Of a DNA stretch of 64,000 nt, positions 25,614-32,171 are shown piece after piece (position 1 is the first letter of the stretch; the number at the start of each line of letters is the position of its first letter). The notes beneath the pieces were generated by a model. It saw nothing but the letters and a program-made list of their open reading frames with translations, did no database searches and was not told the origin of the DNA. Both the position numbers and the translations under genes were made by a program. Origin of the DNA: CAVSUR01 sp963846005 (GTDB lineage: Bacteria > Actinomycetota > Actinomycetes > Streptosporangiales > Streptosporangiaceae); contig CAWJUH010000001.1 of assembly GCA_963846005.1 (NCBI GenBank), positions 62,001-126,000 on the forward strand, given 5' to 3'.

Positions 25614-26910
25614 TGGCCGGCAGAGGTCAAGCCCCGGTAAGCCGAGCGGCACGTCAAGGACTGCGCCGGCCCGGCGCGCGGCTGCGCCTGCCCGTGGAGC
25701 TTCCGGTGGCGGGACTCGGCGGGCTGGCAGCACCGCGGCGGCACGTACGAGACGCGCCAGGACGCCGAGCAGGCGTGGCATGCGGTGCTGGCCGGGCGCG
25801 GGGGCCCGGTGCCGGACACGGCGACGGTGGCCGAGTGGTCGCAGCGGTGGCTGCGGATGGGGCCGGTGCGCGGCGGCACCTGGGCGGAGGCCACCGTCCG
25901 CGGTTACCGGTACTCGCTGAGCAACCATGTCGTGCCGCAGCTGGGCCGGTACCGGGTGACCGGGCTGCGCCGTGACGACGTGGCCGTATGGCAGGGCCGG
26001 CTGCGGGAGGCCGGCGTCAAGCCTGAGGCTGTCGCACGGGCCAGGGTCGTGCTGCGCGCCATGCTCAGCGCCTGGGCGGCGTCGGGCCGGCCGCTGCCAC
26101 ACGGCAACCCGGCCGCCGGCTCATCACGGACCGGCCCGGCCGCGCCGCGAGTACGAGCCGCTGAGCCCCGCCGACGTCGCCAGCCTGGCCGCCGCCATCC
26201 GCCCGGACATGGCGCTGATGGTGGCCATGCAGGCGTTCTACGGGCTGCGCGCGTCCGAAGTCTGCGCGCTGCGCGGCGAGGACCTGACCTGGACCGGCAA
26301 GGACGCGGCTGCGCCGCTCACCGCCCAGCTCGCCCGGCTCGCCGCTTTGGACCCGGACAGTTACGCGCGCCGGCAGCCGCGACTGCGGGTGTGCCGGAAG
26401 ATCGGCCGGGGCAAGCGGCCCGAGCCGCTGAAGAACCCCGGGCGGGGCGTGCGCTCGCTGCCGCTGCCCCAGTGGCTCGCCGCCGAGCTGGCCGGCCAGC
26501 TAGCCCGGTGGCCCACAGTCAACGAGTGGATCTTCACGAACGCACGCGGCACGGGCGGCGACGCGCGCACCCGCGACCCGAACCCGCGCCCGTTCCGCGT
26601 CCCGTGCTATTTGCGCTGGTTCCGGCAGGCCGTCACCGCAGCGGGGCTGAGCCTGCCACCTGGCCAGCTCTCGCACAGCCTGCGCCACTTCGCGGTCGGC
26701 CAGCTCCGCGCCGCCGGCTTCGATGACGATGCGGCCGGCAAGTGGATCGGGGACAGCGGCCGGACCGTCAGCGCCGTCTACGGCCGGACGCCATCCAGCG
26801 CGCTCGACAGCATGGCCGAGCACCTGACCGCGGTCCGCCAGCGTGCCTGGCGGGCGGCTCAGTGCCGCTCCTGCGCCGCTTCCCAGCGCTGCACCTCGCG
26901 GTCCGGGTAG
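25613..26910 (+). pseudogene. Tyrosine recombinase/phage-type integrase (frame changes)
   Basis: N-terminal arm-binding part HVKDC...CPWSFRWRDSAGWQHRGGTYETRQDAE is read from ~25641. The core-binding domain follows (TVAEWSQRWL, VRGYRYSLSNHVVPQLG). The catalytic domain (from ~26150, next frame) has the Arg in GLRASEVCALRGEDL, HxxR in LSHSLRHF and the Tyr in VSAVYGRTP. Two frame changes are needed, near 25637 and 26130. ATG 25613 overlaps the upstream stop. A second recombinase beside the serine integrase is unusual; it may be a relic or serve dimer resolution. Confidence 0.8.
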
Positions 26911-27060
26911 CGCGGCTGCCGCGCCAACCCTGATGAACCGGGGACCGTGGCCAGCCGCCCGCCAGTTCCGCAGCGTGCCGGCCGCCACGCCGTACCGCTC
27001 GGCCAGTTCAGCCGGCGTCCAGAGCCGCTCGGTCCGCTCGGCGGCTGCCCGCGCCATCAT
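26859..27060 (-). pseudogene. Xis/HTH_17-like excisionase (one frame change)
   Basis: Small protein of ~66 aa beginning MMARAAAERTERLWTPAEL, with AERYGVAAGTLRNWRAAGHGPRFIRVG, a MerR-type excisionase HTH. After a frame change near 26925 the family ending RYPDREVQRWEAAQERH follows, with stop at 26859. It is tail to tail with, and overlaps, the tyrosine recombinase, a common int/xis layout. It probably controls excision direction. Confidence 0.65.
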
Positions 27061-27467
27061 CGCCGCCCGGTGGTCACACGGCGGTCACGCCGGCTGCGCC
27101 TGGCCGTGGCCGGGCGTGCGTAACAGTGACCGGCCGTGCACCGGAAACGCCTGGTCACAGCGTTGCCGCAGGTCAGGCCGCCGGGCGGGTAGTTCTGGTC
27201 GGTTCTCGGCGGCTGACCGCCTGACCTGCGACGGCGCACTTGCCCGGTCACCAGCCGGTCACGCCACTACCCCGCAGCCACGGCTGCCGGGGAACGCTCG
27301 GCCAGGACATGCTCACGCCGGGCCGCAGCAGCGCGCCAGCACGCGGAAACACCCTCCAGGGTGCACTGGTGTACCCCCTCCAAGATCAGCCGGTTTCCTG
27401 TAACCAAGTTGGTAACAGCCGCCTGTCGGGCAGGTCCCAGCCGCCGGGCTGTGCTGTGATCACCGGC
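27061..27467. promoter_or_regulatory. Element control region with repeated GGTCAC and dyads
   Basis: No gene I can support lies here. GGTCAC or its complement GTGACC appears about six times between 27070 and 27265, and GTAACCAAGTTGGTAAC (27399-27415) is a near-perfect dyad. These could be Xis or repressor sites for the divergent xis and rightward genes. Confidence 0.3.
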
Positions 27468-27665
27468 ATGAACACGCCAGCCGCCCCCACGGCCAGCCTG
27501 CGCGCCACCCTGGTCCGCAAGGCACGCCGGCGCGGCACCTGCCCGGCCTGCCGTGGCCCGGTCAGCATCGGCCAGCGCATCGGCCACGTCGCCGCCCTCG
27601 GCGGCTGGGTCCACGTGCTGTGCGTCCTCGCTGCGCAGCGCCGCGCCCGGTCCACAGCCGGCTAG
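27468..27665 (+). CDS. Small zinc-binding-like element protein
   Basis: 65 aa, ATG 27468. RGTCPACRGPVSIGQRIGHV...GWVHVLCVLA holds CxxC and a later H-x3-C, a treble-clef-like pattern seen in small actinobacterial mobile-element proteins. No function assigned. Confidence 0.5.
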   Translation: MNTPAAPTASLRATLVRKARRRGTCPACRGPVSIGQRIGHVAALGGWVHVLCVLAAQRRARSTAG

Positions 27666-27768
27666 ATGCAGGTACAGACCGCCGGACGCATGAACGTCAG
27701 CGCGGCGTGCCTCCTGGTGACGAGTGTCGGCCCGATGGTGGCCGCGCCCGTCACCCATCATGCAAGGC

Positions 27769-27962
27769 ATGACCGCACCTCAGCCAGCCGTGATCCGCTA
27801 CAGCACGGCCACCATCGACACCAGCCGCTGGACTCGCTGCGCGGTGCGCGGCTGCCCGTTCAGGTGGCCCCCGTCCGCGCGGCCCGGCTGTGCCCGTGGC
27901 ACCAGTCCGCCGACCACGACCTTGTGCAGCGCCCGGACGTGGCCGCTGCTGACCCACCCTGA
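27769..27962 (+). CDS. Small Cys/His element protein (probable frame change)
   Basis: ATG 27769 (MTAPQPAVIRYS) leads to CAVRGCPFRW. After a likely single-base frame change near 27880 the second half, LCPWHQSADHDLVQRPDV, gives a C-x4-C...C-x2-H set and stops at 27962. About 63 aa. The uninterrupted frame continues instead into a Pro/Thr-rich tail that looks non-coding. Confidence 0.35.
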
Positions 27963-28069
27963 CCCGGCGGGCGCAGTGCCGCGTAACCACCCCGGCCGTC
28001 CGGCGCCTACCACCCCGGGACTTGCCGCCACCACCCCGCACTGCACCACCCCGCCACCACCCCGCTGAA

Positions 28070-28480
28070 CCCAACCCCGAAAAGGGAATAACAATAGCGA
28101 ACCAATAAAACAGTGCGCCATTTACCGTGCATTAACAGTCCGCGCCACCCCCCCATTTCCGGCCGTGCGAGAAATGCACGACGGTGCCCAGGACCGCACC
28201 GCCACCGTGCAATTCACGTGCAATTCACGTGCCATTAACCGTGCAATTAATTAATGCAATTCTTTAAGATGGCATCGAGGGGAGTCTCAAGGGACTCCAG
28301 AATTTCCCCCCCGGACGGATTTGCGCGAAGTTTTTCGAGGTCACGGGCGCTCCGTCCCAGGTGGGGAGGGGGTGTACGGTGAGTAGCTGGCCCTCAGCGT
28401 ACCGGAAATGCGGGGGGAAATCGTATTTAGGTGCATTTCCGGGGCTGCGAGGGCTGCGTAATTCGCGGCTGGCCGGGCGG
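28070..28480. other. AT-rich non-coding region with iteron-like repeats (candidate element origin)
   Basis: Base composition drops sharply against the rest of the window. Copies of CGTGCAATTCA-like units occur at 28126, 28206, 28217, 28228 and 28240, the last four at 11-12 bp spacing, ending in the dyad TGCAATTAATTAATGCA. A perfect 6-bp stem GGAGTC/GACTCC follows at 28281-28298. No protein-coding frame fits. Candidate replication origin or silencer/Lsr2 site. Confidence 0.5.
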
Positions 28481-28620
28481 GCGGGGTGTTTATGAGCTGC
28501 CGCCGGGTGTTAATTCCGCCGCTCATTCCGCAGTTTATGATGCCATTTAATGGCAGGGCCGGAGCTGTTATTCCGTCGCGGCGTCGCGGTTTTATGCGGT
28601 CGCCGTTAGGCTTGTTCTCC

Positions 28621-28800
28621 GTGGCGAAGCGTCCGACAGAGAATTGCGCAGGTGGCTGCGGCAGGCTGTTGTGGCGGCATCCCAAGTCAGCGTTGTACCC
28701 GGTGTGCCAGCGGTGTCGCCGTGCCCGGCGGGAGGAAGCCGCCCGGGTGGCTGCTGGTGCTGCGCCGCTGGTGCCGGAGCCCGGAGGCCGTCAGTGGTGA
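28621..28800 (+). CDS. Small Cys-rich element protein
   Basis: 59 aa from GTG 28621, or 68 from ATG 28594. ENCAGGCGRLLWRHPKSA then VCQRCRRARRE gives two CxxC-like knuckles and a basic helix, a zinc-ribbon pattern of unknown role. The start is uncertain: no clear ribosome binding site before either codon. Confidence 0.4.
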   Translation: MAKRPTENCAGGCGRLLWRHPKSALYPVCQRCRRARREEAARVAAGAAPLVPEPGGRQW

Positions 28801-28873
28801 CGGCGGCCCGCGCTAGTCTGGAGTCTGGCTGACGGACCTGCGCCCGTCGCAACGCAAGGCGATTGGAGCAGGC

Positions 28874-29263
28874 ATGGCTATCGCAGGCAGTGAAGGCCCG
28901 GTGACGGCGTTCTTCGGGCTGGACACCGGGAGTTTCTACTCGACCGGCGCGGCCGGATCCCCTGGCGACACGGCGGCGGAGTCCGCGCCTGGCGTGCTGG
29001 CCCGGGTGCCCGCCAGCACCGGGGATCCGTACCGGTCCGGGCAGGCTGAGCTGGACGGCGCCGACCCGGGCATGGTCACCGTGACCCCCGGCGACACGTC
29101 AGGCATGTCGTCAGACCAGCCCTACGGCCAGGACCACTCGGACGACTTCAGCGGCGTGAGGCTGGACTACCCCGGCGATGCGGGCGGGTTCCAGGTCGGC
29201 CCGGACCCGGCGTCTCACGTCGCCGGGCCGCGCCATCCGAACGCCGCGATGGGGGTGAGCTGA
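28874..29263 (+). CDS. Element protein of unknown function
   Basis: 129 aa, ATG 28874 with GGAG 7 nt upstream. Rich in Gly, Asp, Pro and Ser, acidic and probably disordered (FFGLDTGSFYSTGAAG at the N-terminus, DHSDDFSGVRLDYPGD later). It has no domain that I recognise. It opens a tightly packed rightward run of five small genes. Confidence 0.55.
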   Translation: MAIAGSEGPVTAFFGLDTGSFYSTGAAGSPGDTAAESAPGVLARVPASTGDPYRSGQAELDGADPGMVTVTPGDTSGMSSDQPYGQDHSDDFSGVRLDYPGDAGGFQVGPDPASHVAGPRHPNAAMGVS

Positions 29264-29264
29264 C

Positions 29265-29535
29265 ATGCAGAATCTCGCCTCGCCTGCCCTGGTGCCCACG
29301 TCACAGTCTGCTGGCGGTGCCGCCTACGGCAGCGCCCACGCGATGACCGCGCCGGGCAGCCAGCCGGTTGACGCCATGCCGGCGGACAATGAGCGGCTGC
29401 CGCTGCCCGAGCTGCCCGGCTGCCCGCCCGGTCGGCACCGTCCCGGGCCGGTTCACCACCGGCCGCCCGGCCGGGGACAGCTCATTCGCGGACGCGCCGG
29501 ATGACGCGCACGCCGGCCCGTGGCGGACGCTGTGA
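29265..29535 (+). CDS. Element protein of unknown function (frame change)
   Basis: ATG 29265, one base after the preceding stop. MQNLASPALVPTSQS leads to NERLPLPELPG; then near 29430 a frame change gives VGTVPGRFTTGRPAGDSSFAD and AHAGPWRTL, stopping at 29535. That end overlaps the next GTG (GTGA), which supports the shifted reading. About 89 aa. Confidence 0.45.
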
Positions 29536-29966
29536 GCGCGCTGCCCATCCCCGGCGGCCCGCCGCGCCCCGGCACTCCGGGCGGCATCGCCGCGAAGATG
29601 GCCCGGACAGAGCGCCCGGCTGCGGTGCGCACCGAAGACTTGTCCCCGACCGTCGCCAGCGACCCGGCATGGCGTGCCCAGGCTGCCCTGGCGGCGCGCG
29701 GCTGGACTGGCCAGGTGGTGCCGGAGGGACAGGTTGACGCCCTGCTGGGCGAGATGCGCACGTGGGCGGCTGTGTCCACCGCGCCCCGCCAGGTTGAGGT
29801 GGAGCGGCGTGACACCGCCACCGGCCGCCGCACGACCGAGACCGAGCGCGAGGGCGACTGGGCCGAGTGGGATGCTGCGGTGCGCGAGCGGGCAGAGTAC
29901 ATCCGCCGCATGGAAGCGCAGCAGAACGACCACCTGGGCCCGGGACTCGCCGGCACGGTCGGCTGA
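29532..29966 (+). CDS. Element protein of unknown function, helical C-terminus
   Basis: 144 aa, GTG 29532 overlapping the previous stop by 4 bp. Central segment SDPAWRAQAALAARGWTGQVVPEGQVDALLGEM and a highly charged helix near the C-terminus (EREGDWAEWDAAVRERAEYIRRMEAQQ). No known domain seen. Gene coupling on both sides suggests one operon with its neighbours. Confidence 0.55.
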   Translation: MSALPIPGGPPRPGTPGGIAAKMARTERPAAVRTEDLSPTVASDPAWRAQAALAARGWTGQVVPEGQVDALLGEMRTWAAVSTAPRQVEVERRDTATGRRTTETEREGDWAEWDAAVRERAEYIRRMEAQQNDHLGPGLAGTVG

Positions 29967-29969
29967 GCT

Positions 29970-30248
29970 GTGGGCCCTGGCCGACCGATCTGGGACCCTG
30001 ACCCGGCCTGGGGTGAGCCGCCCGCAAGGGTCGGCAGCCCGGAGCGGCTGGCCTGGCACCGGTTCTGCGAAGCCCGCGACTATGCGCGGCTACGCCAAGA
30101 ACCCGGCGACCATCAGGACCAGGCCGCCGGCATCGAGGGCTGGCGCGCCGAGCGGGCTATCTGGCTTAGGCGCTACCCGGTGCCCGAGCTGGACCCGGAG
30201 CGGCTGGCGCGCGGCCTGGACCTGGAGGCCCGCCGTGGCGATCGATGA
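29970..30248 (+). CDS. Element protein of unknown function
   Basis: 92 aa, GTG 29970, 3 bp after the preceding stop. WHRFCEARDYARLRQEPGD and a C-terminal ELDPERLARGLDLEARRG are helical and charged. Not recognised. The 3' end overlaps the next start by 14 bp. Confidence 0.5.
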   Translation: MGPGRPIWDPDPAWGEPPARVGSPERLAWHRFCEARDYARLRQEPGDHQDQAAGIEGWRAERAIWLRRYPVPELDPERLARGLDLEARRGDR

Positions 30249-30481
30249 CGACCTGCTGGACAGCGCCGGGCTAGTCGAGGCCGTGGCCCGTGGTGACGCC
30301 GAGGCCGCCGAGCTGCTGCTGCGGACTGCTGACCCGGCGGGCATGAGCCTGGTGCTGGCCGGGTGGATCGTGGCCGCGCTGAGCCGCTTGCATCCCGACC
30401 GGGCCGCTGCGGGTGCTCGCAGGCTGGCGCGCGACCGGCCTGGACCGCGGCGATACCGGCTGGTCGGATTACGACCCGTAA
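30235..30481 (+). CDS. Small element protein of unknown function (frame change)
   Basis: GTG 30235 starts AIDDDLLDSAGLVEAVARGD, then LVLAGWIVAALSRLHPDRAA. Near 30410 a frame change continues as RVLAGWRATGLDRGDTGW and ends in SDYDP with TAA at 30479-30481. The unshifted frame runs on into Pro/Arg-rich non-gene sequence. About 81 aa. Last gene of the rightward run. Confidence 0.45.
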
Positions 30482-30530
30482 GAGAGCCAGGCGGGCCGCC
30501 GCAAACCTCTCGGCTGGCGGTCCGTCTGTT

Positions 30531-30587
30531 AGGGGGGACCGGGATGGCTGCCCGCGCAGGGCAGCCTGACTGCGACTCGGTCCCCTG
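30531..30587. other. Nested stem-loop element
   Basis: An outer stem AGGGGGACCG/CGGTCCCCT encloses a perfect inner stem GGCTGCCC/GGGCAGCC with loop gcgca, plus an unpaired tgactgcgact arm. It lies 50 bp past the last rightward element gene, in sequence without a supported gene. Confidence 0.5.
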
Positions 30588-30645
30588 CCAGGCCCCCGGC
30601 CGCCGTCCCCGTCAGCCACGGCGCGGCCCCGGGGCCGGGCAAGCG

Positions 30646-30684
30646 AAAAGGCCCGCCGCCCCAGCAGGGGACGGCGAGCCCTTT
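30646..30684. terminator. Bidirectional terminator between convergent element genes
   Basis: AAAAGGCCCGCCG-CCCC pairs with GGGGACGGCGAGCCCTTT around AGCA, with A-rich and T-rich edges on either side. It sits between the rightward run and two leftward genes, so it could stop transcription from both. Confidence 0.65.
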
Positions 30685-30698
30685 CCTGCTGCCCGGGG

Positions 30699-30893
30699 TC
30701 AGCCCGGCGGCCGGCGCGGCAGTTCGTGGTCCCGCATCATGTCCTTCAGCTCGACCAGGGTCCGGCCGTGCACGATGGTGACCCGGCGCGCGGTGAAGCC
30801 CTGGCCGCGCCCGTGCCTGACGCGCTTGACGGACCAGGCCGGGAACTCGGCCTTGAGCTGGGCCAGCATTTCCGGCTCGGCGTGGGCGGCCAT
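30699..30893 (-). CDS. Small element protein of unknown function
   Basis: 64 aa: MAAHAEPEMLAQLKAEFPAW, then a basic beta-rich part SVKRVRHGRGQGFTARRVTI. Similar short proteins occur on many actinobacterial mobile elements, often paired with the gene upstream; role unknown. Its ATG overlaps the preceding TGA (ATGA), showing coupling. Confidence 0.6.
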   Translation of the reverse strand: MAAHAEPEMLAQLKAEFPAWSVKRVRHGRGQGFTARRVTIVHGRTLVELKDMMRDHELPRRPPG

Positions 30894-31116
30894 CAGCCGT
30901 CACCCTCCCCGGCCTCGGCTGCGGCGCACTTGCCGGCCAGCTCGGCCATGCTGGCGGCGGCCAGCACCCGCACAGCGGTCGGGGAGGTCCGGCGGGTGGC
31001 GACGAACACGCCGGCCCGGTGCGCTCCAGGAGCCAGCCGGGGTGCCGGCGGGTGAACTCGGCGTCCGTCATCGGCGTGGTGGCGGGCCGGTCGGGGTGTG
31101 GTGGATGCTGGTCCAT
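30893..31116 (-). CDS. Small element protein of unknown function (frame change)
   Basis: ATG 31116 with AGAGGAA upstream. MTDAEFTRRHPGWLLERT, then a frame change near 31020 to AGVFVATRRTSPTAVRVLAAASMAELAGKCAAAE, ending 30893. About 74 aa. It is the first gene of a leftward pair at the element's right end. No known domain. Confidence 0.5.
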
Positions 31117-31224
31117 AGCCGAGGGTTCCTCTCGGTCAGGGCCGGGGTCACGGGTGTTGCTGCACCCGCCCGGCCCGCTAACAAACGGTCAAATACGACC
31201 ATACCGGGAGTAACCGTCGCCTGC

Positions 31225-31265
31225 TAAGGGCTTGTACTTAACTGATGCTGTACTCGGTGAACAGC
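31225..31265. other. Right attachment junction (attR)
   Basis: Element sequence cttGTACttaactgatgCTGTAC runs into TCGG and then chromosomal tgaacagcagg. Joined to the left junction it gives a reconstructed attP with CTGTAC and GTACAG arms around tcggcgc. Confidence 0.7.
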
Positions 31266-31678
31266 AGGTAATCGGGTTCCCCGGCTGCGGCTGCGCCCTG
31301 TGCCATCGCCCACACCTTGCCGGCCCAGCCGCCCGGCGCGGGCCCGGCGGCGACGATGTCCAGCGCGGCCCGGCCCGGTCCGCGCAGGGCCGCCGCGGCC
31401 TGCGCGGTGCCGTCGGTGCTGTCGTCATCGACCAGCACCACCCGCAGCGGTCCCGGATAGTCCTGGGCCAGCAGCGTGGGCAGGCTGAGCGGCAGCATGG
31501 CCGCCTCGTCCCGGGCCGGGATCACCGCGGTCACCGCCGGCCAGGCCGCTGCGGCGCCGGGCGGCTCCCCGGCAGGCAGCGGAGGGCCGGAGCGCCAGAA
31601 GCCGCCGTGCCCGGCCAGCAGGTACAGCCAGGCCAGCGCCGCGAGCCCGGTTGCGGCCACCGCGATCAGCATCCGCAC
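31255..31678 (-). pseudogene. hpnB: HpnB-like glycosyltransferase, N-terminal fragment
   Basis: N-terminal ~141 native residues: a membrane anchor (LIAVAATGLAALAWLYLLAG), then the GT2 core PAVTAVIPARDEAAMLPLS, VVLVDDDSTDGT and APGGWAGKVWAM, up to LLFT. The frame then enters the element and stops after a few foreign residues (stop at 31238). Family proteins continue with TDADI, exactly where the other fragment (22235-23034) resumes. GTG 31678 or ATG 31672 is the start. Confidence 0.88.
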
Positions 31679-31728
31679 AGCGTGGCATAGTCGGGGCGAG
31701 CCAGACAGCAGGGCGGAGGGAGGCCATC

Positions 31729-32106
31729 ATGCGCGAGATCAGCGGGGCCGGGGCGTACACGCCGCCGGGCGGCGGCGAGCTGAACCACTGGGCCGGGCAC
31801 TTCGCGGCCGCCGACCTGTCGGTCGGCACCTACTCGATCCCGGCGGGCGGGACCGACGACCAGGAGCCGCACACCGAGGACGAGATCTACCTCGTGACGG
31901 CCGGGCGGGCGACGCTGGAAGCCGGCGGCGAGCGGCTCGGTGTCGGGCCGGGCTCGGTGGTCTACGTCCCGGCCGGGGAGGAGCACCGGTTCACCGCCAT
32001 CACGCAGGACCTGGCCGCGGTGGTCGTGTTCGCGCCCGCCTACGAGTCCCGGGCCGGCGAGTCCCCGGCCGGCGAGTACCGGTCCGGCCCGGCATCCTCG
32101 CGCTGA
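31729..32106 (+). CDS. Cupin-domain protein
   Basis: 125 aa single cupin. Motif 1 region PHTEDEIYLVTAGRATLEAGG supplies His/Glu metal ligands and motif 2 GPGSVVYVPAGEEHRFTAI the second His. A C-terminal tail repeats GESPAGEY-like residues. Cupins of this size bind a metal and act as small oxygenases, isomerases or sugar/amine binders; substrate unknown. ATG 31729 follows GGAGG. Divergent from hpnB. Confidence 0.85.
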   Translation: MREISGAGAYTPPGGGELNHWAGHFAAADLSVGTYSIPAGGTDDQEPHTEDEIYLVTAGRATLEAGGERLGVGPGSVVYVPAGEEHRFTAITQDLAAVVVFAPAYESRAGESPAGEYRSGPASSR

Positions 32107-32171
32107 AGCCGCCTGGAATGCCGGCCTGGCAAACGGCCGGGCCTGACGGACCGCGCGCATAGAGTTGCGGT

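Larger units (their letters stand above)
23031..31257. mobile_element. Integrative element (~8.2 kb) inserted in hpnB
   Basis: The element is bounded by a 4-bp identity TCGG (23031-23034 and 31254-31257). Flanking halves of hpnB join cleanly when it is removed. Cargo: serine integrase at the left edge, small HTH and unknown genes, tyrosine recombinase, Xis-like gene, AT-rich iteron-like region, and a run of small coupled unknown genes, ending in two minus-strand genes. No conjugation (FtsK/TraB-like), relaxase, terminase or capsid gene is seen. It could be a phage satellite, a mobilisable element or a decayed AICE. Confidence 0.85.

Noticed and set aside
26500..27060. 186-aa minus-strand protein covering the tyrosine recombinase end
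   Set aside because: Only its first ~50 residues look real (Xis HTH); the rest is the complement of the recombinase catalytic domain, and a shifted frame gives the normal Xis ending.
30531..30587. tRNA-like structure
   Set aside because: No TTC loop, no acceptor end and no anticodon arm of correct length.
23031..31257. Complete prophage or conjugative AICE
   Set aside because: No terminase, portal, capsid or tail gene, and no FtsK-like Tra protein or relaxase could be recognised in any frame.
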